Positions 1 through 6,798 of a DNA stretch of 64,000 nt are shown here, piece by piece. The notes beneath the pieces were generated by a model. That model did no database searches. It was given only the letters and a program-made list of their open reading frames with translations, and was not told where the DNA came from. The translations under genes were made by a program, and so were the position numbers. The first letter of the stretch is position 1. Each line of letters starts with the position of its first letter. Origin of the DNA: Bacteroidales bacterium UBA6377 (GTDB lineage Bacteria; Bacteroidota; Bacteroidia; Bacteroidales; UBA932); assembly GCA_002438805.1 (NCBI GenBank), contig DJQV01000016.1, positions 33,395 to 97,394 of the forward strand. The letters run 5' to 3'.

Positions 1-498
1 CTGGTCAACCGCTACCAGGGTGACCTTCTCCGCATCGAGAAGTTCGACCCTGACAAGACTTTCACCGCCCTGTACTGGGACGGGGAGAGCAAGAGCTTCT
101 ATGTCAAGAGGTTCTCATTCGTTGTCAGCGACAACACTCCGCTGAGTTTCATCTCCGACAATCCGAAGTCATATCTGGTCGAGCTGAGCGATGATCTTCA
201 TCCTCAGTACGAGATCAGCTGGAAGATGGAGGACAAGCAGCCGGAAGATGTCGATGCGGAAGAGTGGATCGGCAAGAAAGGCTATGCCGCCAAGGGCAAG
301 AAATGCGCCGCCAAGGGCGAGGTCAAATCCGTCCGCTTCATAGAGCCGCTTGTCAAGGAGGACGACAACAAGCCGGAAGAAGACGGACAGGATACTCCGA
401 TAGAGCTCGAGATGCCGGACGACTCAGACCTCGGCACCGACGCCCTCCCGGATCTCCAGGACGATGACGAGACCTTCGAGGAGCCTACCCTCTTCTGA
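1..498 (+). CDS. parC: DNA topoisomerase IV subunit A, C-terminal part (partial)
   Basis: The reading frame is open from base 1 and ends at the TGA at 496-498, giving the last 165 residues. The protein is the DNA-cleaving A subunit of a type IIA topoisomerase, which decatenates replicated chromosomes. The visible part is the end of the beta-pinwheel DNA-binding domain (GELLRI-like repeats) followed by the Lys-rich GKKGYAAKGKK segment and a very acidic tail ending EEPTLF. This tail is how I recognise the Bacteroidota ParC/GyrA-like protein from family knowledge. GyrA is the alternative but its C-terminus normally differs. The last codons match a repeat at 5563-5592, so the gene end appears to be an integration site. 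Confidence 0.85.
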   Translation: MVNRYQGDLLRIEKFDPDKTFTALYWDGESKSFYVKRFSFVVSDNTPLSFISDNPKSYLVELSDDLHPQYEISWKMEDKQPEDVDAEEWIGKKGYAAKGKKCAAKGEVKSVRFIEPLVKEDDNKPEEDGQDTPIELEMPDDSDLGTDALPDLQDDDETFEEPTLF

Positions 499-502
499 CA
501 AG
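472..502. repeat. Left direct repeat at the parC stop codon (attL-like)
   Basis: ACCTTCGAG, three bases, then CCTACCCTCTTCTGACAAG (484-502). The same two blocks, two bases apart, recur at 5563-5592. The 19-bp block is identical and contains the parC stop codon. Confidence 0.7.
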
Positions 503-511
503 GGGGGCTGA

Positions 512-1972
512 CTAAAAACGAAGGATGTAATCTTCTCCTTCCTTAAATGCGTTGCAATTTTCAAGATAAGTTTTTGTAGTGTCGAAATTATCACCCGTAA
601 GATTCGCGCTGAATTCGCGTGCTCTAGACATGGCTCTGATAAACACGAATGGGTCACCGCGTCTTGTCAGCCGTCTTAAAGAGTTAAGATAGTCCTCGCG
701 GAATACGGTAGGTATGATAATCTTAGACTGATCAGCGCTGACCATCTCGGCATTCATCATGATACGTGATATTCGTCCGTTACCATCATTAAAAGGGTGA
801 ACCTCACTTACCATAAAGAGCATGAAAAGAGCTCGTGCGAAAGGAGACTCAAGAGCCCGGTAGTATTCGTATCCTTTTATCAGGGTTCCTCGAACAAGCC
901 CATAGTCCACGAAATGTGTGTCTCCGGCATGATTGTTCTTTATCTTGAACATCCCTGGATCACGATCAGACCTGGCGGCCATCATGATTCGATGCCTTTC
1001 CTGCAGGATCTCTATCAATTCCTCTGCAGAGCTTGGAGTACGCCGCATTTCACGGCGGCTGGATACAATCTGAAATGTTCCCAACACGTCGTGGGAATCT
1101 GCATTTCTTGCCGGCATCGGCTGTCCTGTATCAATGATTGTGCGGGCTTCCTCGATTTCGAATTCAGTGCCTTCAATATAGTTGGAGAAGTAGCTTTCAA
1201 AGAAAGCGAAGTTCCTGAATTCAGAATTTGTCTGATTGGGCTCATCAATAATCGGGAATATCTCATTGTGCAAAGCCTCAAACAGGACTTTGAACAACTT
1301 CACCCTGTCACCATCGTACGGGAGTCCGGTTGCACGGGCGATTGCGCTGTCTGACGTGAGGATATCAGATGGCTTAGTGGACAGCAATGCACCGGTTATT
1401 CCATTCAATGTCTCAAACTCTTCTGTCATGCCCAGCAGTATCGATATTGATCGCGCCTTGTCTCTGAACTCATTGAGTCCGGCTTCGCCATTTATTTGAA
1501 GCACCTTTTCAAGGCTGTTCTCAACAACCTCGCGTGGCAGGCACTTTGAATCACTGCCATTTCTGGCTCGGCCTTTTTGAAGATTCTCAAGAATGCGCCT
1601 CTCATTGCTTGCCACAAAGAGATTTCCAATGAACGGTCTGTCATATTCGGTTCCGGCAGGCCCTTCAAGCAGATGAACCTTAACTCCCGGCAAAGAAACA
1701 ATCTTTGAGTACTTATATGTCAAATAGATGTCTCCATTTTCTGTGGGCTTGAACTCGAATGCGGACCTATGGCTTATGACCGCATTTGGATACAATTGTC
1801 CAAGTATATAGAATAGATTCCTTTTCACTATTACTTCGGAATCTTCTTCCATATTTGTCGTATAGACCTTAGGCGCTATCTTCCTAAGCTTGCCATTCTT
1901 CATCATAGCAGTCTTTTTCGCGGTCTCCGTCTTATCGGAAGTCGCCATGATTATCTCGTGGATATTTATCAT
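512..1972 (-). CDS. Fic-domain protein with AbiEi-like N-terminal domain
   Basis: About 486 residues from the ATG at 1972; ATG 1948 is an alternative, and the frame stays open to 2089. The Fic core holds the catalytic loop HPFNDGNGR near residues 392-400, which transfers AMP (or another nucleotide moiety) to target proteins. The segment SNYIEG fits the (S/T)xxxE(G/N) inhibitory helix, and lying upstream of the core it implies a class II, self-inhibited enzyme. The first ~120 residues (KLRKIAP..YTT, a VISHRSA segment, ASNERRILENL) resemble the winged-helix AbiEi antitoxin fold; this is a family-level judgement by eye. A TACTTTTG -7 box lies at 2018-2011. AAGGAG sits directly before ATG 1972, closer than usual. 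Target and toxicity are unknown. Confidence 0.8.
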   Translation of the reverse strand: MINIHEIIMATSDKTETAKKTAMMKNGKLRKIAPKVYTTNMEEDSEVIVKRNLFYILGQLYPNAVISHRSAFEFKPTENGDIYLTYKYSKIVSLPGVKVHLLEGPAGTEYDRPFIGNLFVASNERRILENLQKGRARNGSDSKCLPREVVENSLEKVLQINGEAGLNEFRDKARSISILLGMTEEFETLNGITGALLSTKPSDILTSDSAIARATGLPYDGDRVKLFKVLFEALHNEIFPIIDEPNQTNSEFRNFAFFESYFSNYIEGTEFEIEEARTIIDTGQPMPARNADSHDVLGTFQIVSSRREMRRTPSSAEELIEILQERHRIMMAARSDRDPGMFKIKNNHAGDTHFVDYGLVRGTLIKGYEYYRALESPFARALFMLFMVSEVHPFNDGNGRISRIMMNAEMVSADQSKIIIPTVFREDYLNSLRRLTRRGDPFVFIRAMSRAREFSANLTGDNFDTTKTYLENCNAFKEGEDYILRF

Positions 1973-2010
1973 GCTCCTTGATTTTTTTCCAATAACAATG
2001 TCACTGATAA

Positions 2011-2018
2011 CAAAAGTA
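2011..2018 (-). promoter_or_regulatory. Predicted -7 promoter box for the Fic gene
   Basis: TACTTTTG on the minus strand matches the Bacteroidota consensus TAnnTTTG and lies 38 bases before ATG 1972. No clear -33 TTTG was found. Confidence 0.4.
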
Positions 2019-2097
2019 AGCAATTTTGTCGGATAAGGGGCATCTTTTAGGGTAATTTTGTCGATTAAGAGAGTCTGAAAATTCCACAATTACGCCT

Positions 2098-2143
2098 TAT
2101 CTTTGCAGCTATTACATAAAACATGTAACATAATACATGTAAC
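2098..2143 (+). promoter_or_regulatory. Promoter box and tandem ACATGTAAC sites before the ATPase remnant
   Basis: TATCTTTG at 2098-2105 fits the -7 consensus. Two copies of ACATGTAAC follow at 2121-2129 and 2135-2143, 14 bases apart, each containing the palindrome ACATGT. They sit between the promoter and the start at 2151, where a repressor site would lie. Function is inferred. Confidence 0.4.
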
Positions 2144-2150
2144 GCATGAT

Positions 2151-3174
2151 ATGGAAAAGCTGAAGAACCCATTCGTAACATACGGCTACAAGGGCGCGGA
2201 GTATTTCTGTGACAGGAAAAAACGAGCCAGACACGAGATGCTTCTACATGGACATAAGCGCGACGAGGAACATGAGCCAGTTCATCCAGCTGATGGCAAA
2301 AACGGCTGTTGGGCAAGTCGATACATTCTCCCAAGCGGCATTAAGAAAAATCACGTCATTCTTTTCCAACTTCCGGCCCACAGTTTCATTCGATGAACTG
2401 ACCGGAATCCCGACTTTCTCCATAGCAGTTGCCCCCGACAGGCAGGAAGAGTCCCTGAAACACATATTTGAATATCTAAAACAGTCTGGAAAGCGGATAT
2501 ATATCGCAATCGATGAATTTCAGCAGATCGCGGAATATCCCGAAAAAGGTGCCGAGGCACTTCTCCGCTCTTACATTCAGTTCCTGCCGAACATCTATTT
2601 CATATTCGCCGGCAGCAGCCTGCATCTTATGTCCGAAATGTTTCTGTCCGCAAAGCGTCCGTTTTATCAGAGTTCCCAGATAATGAGCCTTCCCCTCATA
2701 GATGTCAAGGAATATAAGGCTTTTGCGAATAAATGGCTGAAACAGGAAGGGATTGAGATAGGTGATGGAGACTTCAGATATCTTTATGACATGGTCGATG
2801 GCCAGACATGGTATGTCCAGAGCATCCTCAACCGCCTATATGAGAATGGTGCGAGCATTGACAAGTCCGTCATAGCAGAGATGGTCGAGGACATCATCAA
2901 CGAGCAGGAGGACGCCTTCATCAATTACTGCAAGTCGCTCACAACCAATCAAGCAGCTCTTCTGTCCGCAATCGCCAAGGAGAAAGGAGTATCGTCAGTG
3001 ATGTCGCAGGAGTTCATCCGCAAATACAGCCTGCCGGCAGCCAGCAGCGTGGGCATCGCACTCAAAGCCCTGCAGAAGCGCGACTTCGTGCATGAATTCA
3101 ACGGTAAAATCATCGTATATGACCGGTTCTTCGCCATCTGGTTGCGTCGGGAAACGGCTGGAATTATTGCGTAA
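2151..3174 (+). pseudogene. AAA-type ATPase remnant lacking the Walker A region
   Basis: The N-terminus MEKLKNPFVTYGYKG..YFCDR reads from ATG 2151 in one frame. The rest of the protein (EPDTRCFYMDI onward to residue WLRR) reads in another frame that is open from 2209 to 3174. The switch is at the A-run near 2217-2222. Bacteroidota ATPases of this family normally carry about 45 residues between these two parts, including the P-loop (SPRRMGKT type). That block is absent here, while the Walker B segment IYIAIDEFQQ and the C-terminal winged-helix part are kept. A frameshift plus an internal deletion that removes ATP binding makes this a pseudogene. The GTG at 2209 could still start a truncated product. 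Confidence 0.75.
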
Positions 3175-3185
3175 ATTTGAGTTCT
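3166..3185 (+). repeat. 20-bp repeat containing a -7 box, copy 1
   Basis: ATTGCGTAAATTTGAGTTCT; identical to 4035-4054. It contains TAAATTTG, a good -7 box. It overlaps the stop region of the ATPase remnant and precedes the MNT gene by 55 bases. Confidence 0.6.
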
Positions 3186-3240
3186 GACTTTACCATGAGT
3201 TTTTTGCAATTATAGGAAACATACGTTATATTAGGGGAAT

Positions 3241-3567
3241 ATGAACAAGGACTATATATACGCACATCCTACGACCAGAGCAAACGTCAGTAGCGCCATT
3301 TCCGAATATTTCAAGACTCAACCGGTATTGAGAGCATGGTTATTCGGCTCATTCGCAAGAGGCGAGGAGACCCCTTTGAGCGATGTCGACATAATCGTTT
3401 CCATTGACCGCTCACAACCCGTCGGCTTGAAATTCTTCAGTATGTGGAACGACCTTGAAGAAATTCTTGGCCGGAGTGTAGATCTTGTTGAGGAAGGCAC
3501 ACTTGCCCCTTTTGCTGTGGACAGCGCAAACAAAGACAAACTATTGATATATGAGAGAACCGCTTAA
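3241..3567 (+). CDS. MNT-type nucleotidyltransferase (antitoxin of a HEPN/MNT pair)
   Basis: A 108-residue protein with the minimal nucleotidyltransferase signature: GSFARGE followed by DVDII (residues ~37-55), the G-S-x(10)-D-x-D pattern that binds Mg-ATP. In HEPN/MNT modules this protein neutralises the HEPN RNase, in some cases by AMPylating or polyadenylylating it. It overlaps the start of the downstream HEPN gene (3551) by 17 bases, the usual operon arrangement. The reading frame is intact with normal length, whereas its partner is broken, so it is probably an orphan antitoxin. Confidence 0.85.
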   Translation: MNKDYIYAHPTTRANVSSAISEYFKTQPVLRAWLFGSFARGEETPLSDVDIIVSIDRSQPVGLKFFSMWNDLEEILGRSVDLVEEGTLAPFAVDSANKDKLLIYERTA

Positions 3568-3930
3568 AGACCGAGCAAGGCTCGAACATATTCTTGAGGC
3601 AATAGACAATGTCTCAAGTTATACTGACGGCCAGACATTGACCTCGCTAGAATGAGGTATTACGCTGTCGTGAAGAAACTATTACCGAATATCTCTCCCA
3701 ACTGTCTGGGAATAATCAACCACGACCTTACTCCTCTTCGTAGTCAAGTGGTTCGTTACATTGAGGAGACTGATTGGGTGGAATGGGAGAAAAACGTGGA
3801 GGCCGTTGTGGAATCAGCTGTGCACAAGAGTCTCGTCCAGACAGCAAGACGGATGAAATCATCTGGCTATGAGGTGGATGAAATCATCAATATCACAGGC
3901 TTGACCATGGATGAGATTGATGAACTCTGA
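3551..3930 (+). pseudogene. HEPN (DUF86/HepT-like) toxin remnant
   Basis: The N-terminus MREPLKDRARLEHILEAI reads from ATG 3551 and stops after 34 codons at TGA 3653-3655. The continuation MRYYAVVKKLL..TPLRSQVVRYIEETDW reads in a different frame, open from 3652 to 3930. Intact relatives carry, between YYAVVK and the LKxQV segment, a block with the catalytic R-x(4-6)-H motif (RHxLVHDYY). Here that block is replaced by about 15 residues with no such motif. The C-terminal extension (HKSLVQTARRMKSSGYE..ITGLTMDEI) is a helical tail seen in several Bacteroidota families. Loss of the catalytic block, a stop and a frameshift all point to an inactivated toxin. Confidence 0.75.
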
Positions 3931-4019
3931 TTCCGTGCAATAGCGGACTCAGGTTCATCACACATTTCCAAAAATGCATCTCAGGGAAGATCAGTACCGA
4001 AATGTTCATTGTCAGGATG

Positions 4020-4054
4020 ACTTTTGCAAAAGTAATTGCGTAAATTTGAGTTCT
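4020..4054 (+). promoter_or_regulatory. Palindrome plus -7 box before the DUF4419 gene; includes 20-bp repeat copy 2
   Basis: The perfect palindrome ACTTTTGCAAAAGT (4020-4033) is followed by TAAATTTG (4041-4048), 7 bases before ATG 4056. Bases 4035-4054 repeat 3166-3185 exactly. The layout suggests an operator overlapping the promoter and a leaderless or nearly leaderless mRNA. Confidence 0.5.
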
Positions 4055-4055
4055 T

Positions 4056-5249
4056 ATGACCAAACGTTTTATATTTTTATTGATTGGCTTCATTACTTGC
4101 ATAAGTCTGTCTGCCCAGCCTGCCCAGTTTATTCTTAGCCAAGAAGACGGGCGCATTACATTTACTGTAGACGAAGTAGACACTCCGAAAGACCATTGCG
4201 GTTGGGAGATGACAGGAGACCGATTGGCCTCCGAACTGAACATAAATACAGACGGCGATTTGCTCTCTGACTGGACGTCGGAAATCCTGACCAACAGTTT
4301 TGCCGATGTTGATAACCTATATTATATCGGAGAGGATGTCGTATTTCAGATGCTGCTGAAGGCGTGGTGCCAACATCGCCCCGTTGTCTTGACTCCGGAT
4401 GCCATCTGGCTGATTATCTGCCAACAGTTCAGCCATATTGTGAATGAGAAACCGGAGCAGTACCGAAGCGTGTTGGTGAATCATGAAGGGAAAAAAGAGC
4501 TGCAGGTCAAGTCGAATGACCTGTTCTCCGAGCAGGCCGATTGGGAAAGAGTCATAGGCCGCTTCACCGCCGAGATCGACAAGTATACCAACCCAGGTCT
4601 GGCAACGACCCTAGTCGCCGATTTCTCCACTACCGGCACGGATGAGCGCATCGCCTCGGAGGTCACGCTGATGAATGTGGTAAAGCCCTATTTTGAGTAT
4701 TTGGCTGTCTATGTGGTCTGTGGCATTCCCTCCATCACACTGAACGGTACGCCGGACGACTGGCGCAAGGTCTTGGAGAAAACGCGTGCACTGGAGGCAT
4801 TTGGCATGGGTTGGTGGACCTCGGAGCTGGAGCCCATCCTGCAGGAGTTCGTAAAGGCTGCCGAAGGGCGGCCGGACTACTGGTTTTGGAAAGACATCGT
4901 CTGCAAGAGCCGCCCCAGGAAAATCAAAGGGCCTGTCTGTGCAAGACGCCAGCCTAAGCTGACCAAGTTCGACGGATGGTTTCTCAAATTCTTCCCGTAC
5001 GACAATAAAGGAAAGACACCAAAGAAAGTGGACATCACGCAGACCATGTTGCCGGAAACGGTAGTGGTTCCATTTAAATATCAGGTTGTTGCATTGGATG
5101 GCACCGTGTTGGAAGAGACTCCGTTGGAACTCGTTGCCGGCATTGTCGGCGTTCTTGAGGATCCGGATGATTTCACAATGACCCCGAAGATCGGCTGGTT
5201 CGTCAGGACGGTCAAGGTGAATAGTCAAAGCCAAAGCACCCGAAAGTAG
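4056..5249 (+). CDS. Secreted DUF4419 domain protein
   Basis: A 397-residue protein with an N-terminal signal peptide (charged MTKR, hydrophobic core, probable cleavage after SLSA). The body shows the hallmarks I associate with DUF4419: NSFADVDNL, LTPDAIWLIICQQFSHIVN, HEGKKEL, and GGIPS/GTPDDW-like and GWWTSEL segments. No catalytic function is established for the family. It has its own promoter-like element and no partner gene in the same orientation. The signal peptide is notable because many homologs appear to be cytosolic; this one should act in the periplasm or outside. It is the last gene of the island. Confidence 0.7.
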   Translation: MTKRFIFLLIGFITCISLSAQPAQFILSQEDGRITFTVDEVDTPKDHCGWEMTGDRLASELNINTDGDLLSDWTSEILTNSFADVDNLYYIGEDVVFQMLLKAWCQHRPVVLTPDAIWLIICQQFSHIVNEKPEQYRSVLVNHEGKKELQVKSNDLFSEQADWERVIGRFTAEIDKYTNPGLATTLVADFSTTGTDERIASEVTLMNVVKPYFEYLAVYVVCGIPSITLNGTPDDWRKVLEKTRALEAFGMGWWTSELEPILQEFVKAAEGRPDYWFWKDIVCKSRPRKIKGPVCARRQPKLTKFDGWFLKFFPYDNKGKTPKKVDITQTMLPETVVVPFKYQVVALDGTVLEETPLELVAGIVGVLEDPDDFTMTPKIGWFVRTVKVNSQSQSTRK

Positions 5250-5298
5250 TGTATCGTCAACACATGCCTATTTCATATTCGCAGGCTGCCAACAGCTG

Positions 5299-5392
5299 AA
5301 CATTTCGGTACATAACAGGGGCTATTTCTGTACGGAAGTGTCTCACGAAAGCGTTTGGTACAGCAGAGGGCGGTTTTTTGTACCGAAATGTT
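5299..5392. repeat. 13-bp inverted repeat around a 68-nt spacer
   Basis: AACATTTCGGTAC at 5299-5311 is the exact reverse complement of GTACCGAAATGTT at 5380-5392. Inside it CTGTAC (5328-5333) pairs with GTACAG (5358-5363). Confidence 0.6.
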
Positions 5393-5404
5393 TATTGCCC
5401 AAAT

Positions 5405-5451
5405 GACTTTTGCAAAAGTGAAAAATGCGCCTAAATTTGCTTTTGCAAAAG
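5405..5451. promoter_or_regulatory. Two CTTTTGCAAAAG palindromes flanking a promoter box
   Basis: ACTTTTGCAAAAGT (5405-5418) and GCTTTTGCAAAAGC (5438-5451) are both perfect 14-bp palindromes, 33 bp centre to centre (about three helical turns). TAAATTTG at 5431-5438 lies between them, with a TTTTG 19 bases upstream, which fits a Bacteroidota promoter. No gene follows, only the hairpin at 5481. Confidence 0.5.
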
Positions 5452-5480
5452 CGAATTTCTATTTTTGCCTCTGTAAGAAG

Positions 5481-5525
5481 GCCGAATTCAACTCGACAGT
5501 GTTGCACTGTCGAGTTGAATTCGGC
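5481..5525. repeat. 21-bp perfect inverted repeat with a 3-nt loop
   Basis: Arms 5481-5501 and 5505-5525 are exact reverse complements, with loop TTG. The arm begins GCCGAATTCAACTCG. No T-run follows on either strand, so it is not a standard terminator. It lies 38 bases from the right parC-end repeat. Confidence 0.75.
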
Positions 5526-5562
5526 TCATATCACAAGTTATTTTGGACAAAATCAATAAGAA

Positions 5563-5592
5563 ACCTTCGAGCCCCTACCCTCTTCTGACAAG
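5563..5592. repeat. Right direct repeat matching the parC 3' end (attR-like)
   Basis: ACCTTCGAG, two bases, then CCTACCCTCTTCTGACAAG (5574-5592). It overlaps the last codons of the DUF418 gene on the minus strand. Confidence 0.7.
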
Positions 5593-6798
5593 AGGGAAGA
5601 TCTTCCCGTAGGTGAGCATACGCCAGATCCACTCAAGAGGACCGAAGTTGAAACGGGCTATCCAGAACGAGCTGAAAGCCGCTTGAATCAGATAGATGCC
5701 GAAAGCGACCAGTGCCACCAAGGACAAGCCCATGGAAGCCCCCAGACCGAAGCCGATGCCGTAGAAAATCAGCGTCCCGAAAACGGACTGGAAGATATAG
5801 TTGGTCAGAGCCATTCTGCCGGGAGCCGCAAGAACACGGAAAACTCTCAATCCCGGAAGTCGAAGATGCAGCAGCGAGAGCAGAGCCACATACGCGAAAC
5901 CGAGAGGATACACTCCCAGACAATAGAGCGCAGCATGCAGGCCCAGCCCATACGGATGGCCGGCAAGACCGCTCCAAGTATATAGAGCCGAGAACGGAAG
6001 ACCGACGCACAGACCGATGAGGGCAATCTTCCTCAACTGAGGCCTATACGTGACAAGATCCGCATACAAGCGCCGCCGGCCAGCCCAGAAGCCGATCAGA
6101 AACAGCCCGAGCACCTTGAAATACCTGTTTCCGTCAATAAACTCCTGCATCCTCACGAAAGCCCCCTGCACAAGAAACTCAAGAACTTCCTTATAAGACT
6201 TGGCATCCCTGAGCCAATAGGCGAAGTTCTCGTCATTTATCCCATAACGGGCGCAATAATCCTGCTGGGTCCTGACCACCGGCGCGGAAAGACTTACCCC
6301 AAGGGCATCGGTCAACGTATCCACCGCCACCGGAACAAGCAGCAGCACCCCGGCGCAGCGAAGAATGGCCTTGTCGGAAAGCCTGCTGAAAAGAGGCAGA
6401 AGCATGCCCATCAAGGCATAGAGCATAAGAATGTCCCCGCTCCAGATGAACATCAGGTGCAGAAAGCCGATCATCAGCAGCACCAGCATCCTGCGGTAAA
6501 AAATCCTATAACCGTCAGCCCCGCGCTTCTGTGCGTTGGACAATATTATCGAGAAACCGACACCGAAGAGCAGAGAGAAGATCGTGTAGAACTTCCCGTC
6601 AACGAAAATACCCTGAAGCCAGCGCACCGCCCTGTCAGCACCGGCGGAAGGCATGGAAGCAGCTGCCTCAGAGCTCAAAAAAGTATAGAGCGAAAACTCG
6701 GGAAAATTGGCAAGGATGATCCCGAGCAGGGCGAATCCCCTCAGAATATCAAGTATGGCGTAGCGCTCTGACGCCTTGACCGGCATTGCCCCGCTCAT
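5575..6798 (-). CDS. DUF418 family membrane protein
   Basis: About 407 residues from the ATG at 6798, whose ATGA overlaps the recJ stop; an ATG at 6807 in the same frame is the alternative. The N-terminus RYAILDILRGFALLGIIL is the typical start of DUF418 and related acyltransferase-like membrane proteins. About ten hydrophobic segments follow, and the C-terminal half (LAAPGRMALTNYIFQS) carries the DUF418 core. Function is not established; many are annotated as putative transporters. It is translationally coupled to recJ. Its stop codon lies within the right island repeat, so the 3' end may have been rewritten by the insertion. Confidence 0.8.
   Translation of the reverse strand: MSGAMPVKASERYAILDILRGFALLGIILANFPEFSLYTFLSSEAAASMPSAGADRAVRWLQGIFVDGKFYTIFSLLFGVGFSIILSNAQKRGADGYRIFYRRMLVLLMIGFLHLMFIWSGDILMLYALMGMLLPLFSRLSDKAILRCAGVLLLVPVAVDTLTDALGVSLSAPVVRTQQDYCARYGINDENFAYWLRDAKSYKEVLEFLVQGAFVRMQEFIDGNRYFKVLGLFLIGFWAGRRRLYADLVTYRPQLRKIALIGLCVGLPFSALYTWSGLAGHPYGLGLHAALYCLGVYPLGFAYVALLSLLHLRLPGLRVFRVLAAPGRMALTNYIFQSVFGTLIFYGIGFGLGASMGLSLVALVAFGIYLIQAAFSSFWIARFNFGPLEWIWRMLTYGKIFPLVRRG

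Larger units (their letters stand above)
503..5573. mobile_element. Candidate genomic island inserted at the 3' end of parC
   Basis: About 5.1 kb lies between two copies of the parC 3' end. It holds accessory genes (Fic, AAA ATPase remnant, MNT/HEPN, secreted DUF4419) and is more AT-rich than the flanking core. Beyond the right copy the DUF418-recJ block starts at once; DUF418's stop codon lies inside the right repeat. Removing the island would restore convergent parC and DUF418 genes with overlapping ends. No integrase or transposase is present inside, so it is either a decayed element or one moved in trans. Integration is inferred from the repeat only. Confidence 0.5.
5250..5574. other. Gene-poor intergenic region dense in inverted repeats
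   Basis: No credible gene. It holds a 13-bp inverted repeat (5299-5311 with 5380-5392), two 14-bp palindromes around a TAAATTTG box (5405-5451), and a 21-bp perfect hairpin (5481-5525). Bases 5380-5419 resemble 3994-4033 (about 40 bp with a few differences). A short frame open from 5355 to 5588 ends in PTLF only because it runs into the parC end repeat; I do not call it a gene. Confidence 0.7.

Noticed and set aside
1973..2089. Longer N-terminus for the Fic protein, from 2089
   Set aside because: The extra 39 residues lie over the -7 box at 2018-2011 and do not look like the AbiEi-type domain start.
5355..5588. A 77-aa plus-strand frame ending PTLF, like the ParC C-terminus
   Set aside because: Its body runs through palindromes and hairpins with no protein-like composition; the ParC-like ending comes from the duplicated parC stop region, not from a real gene.
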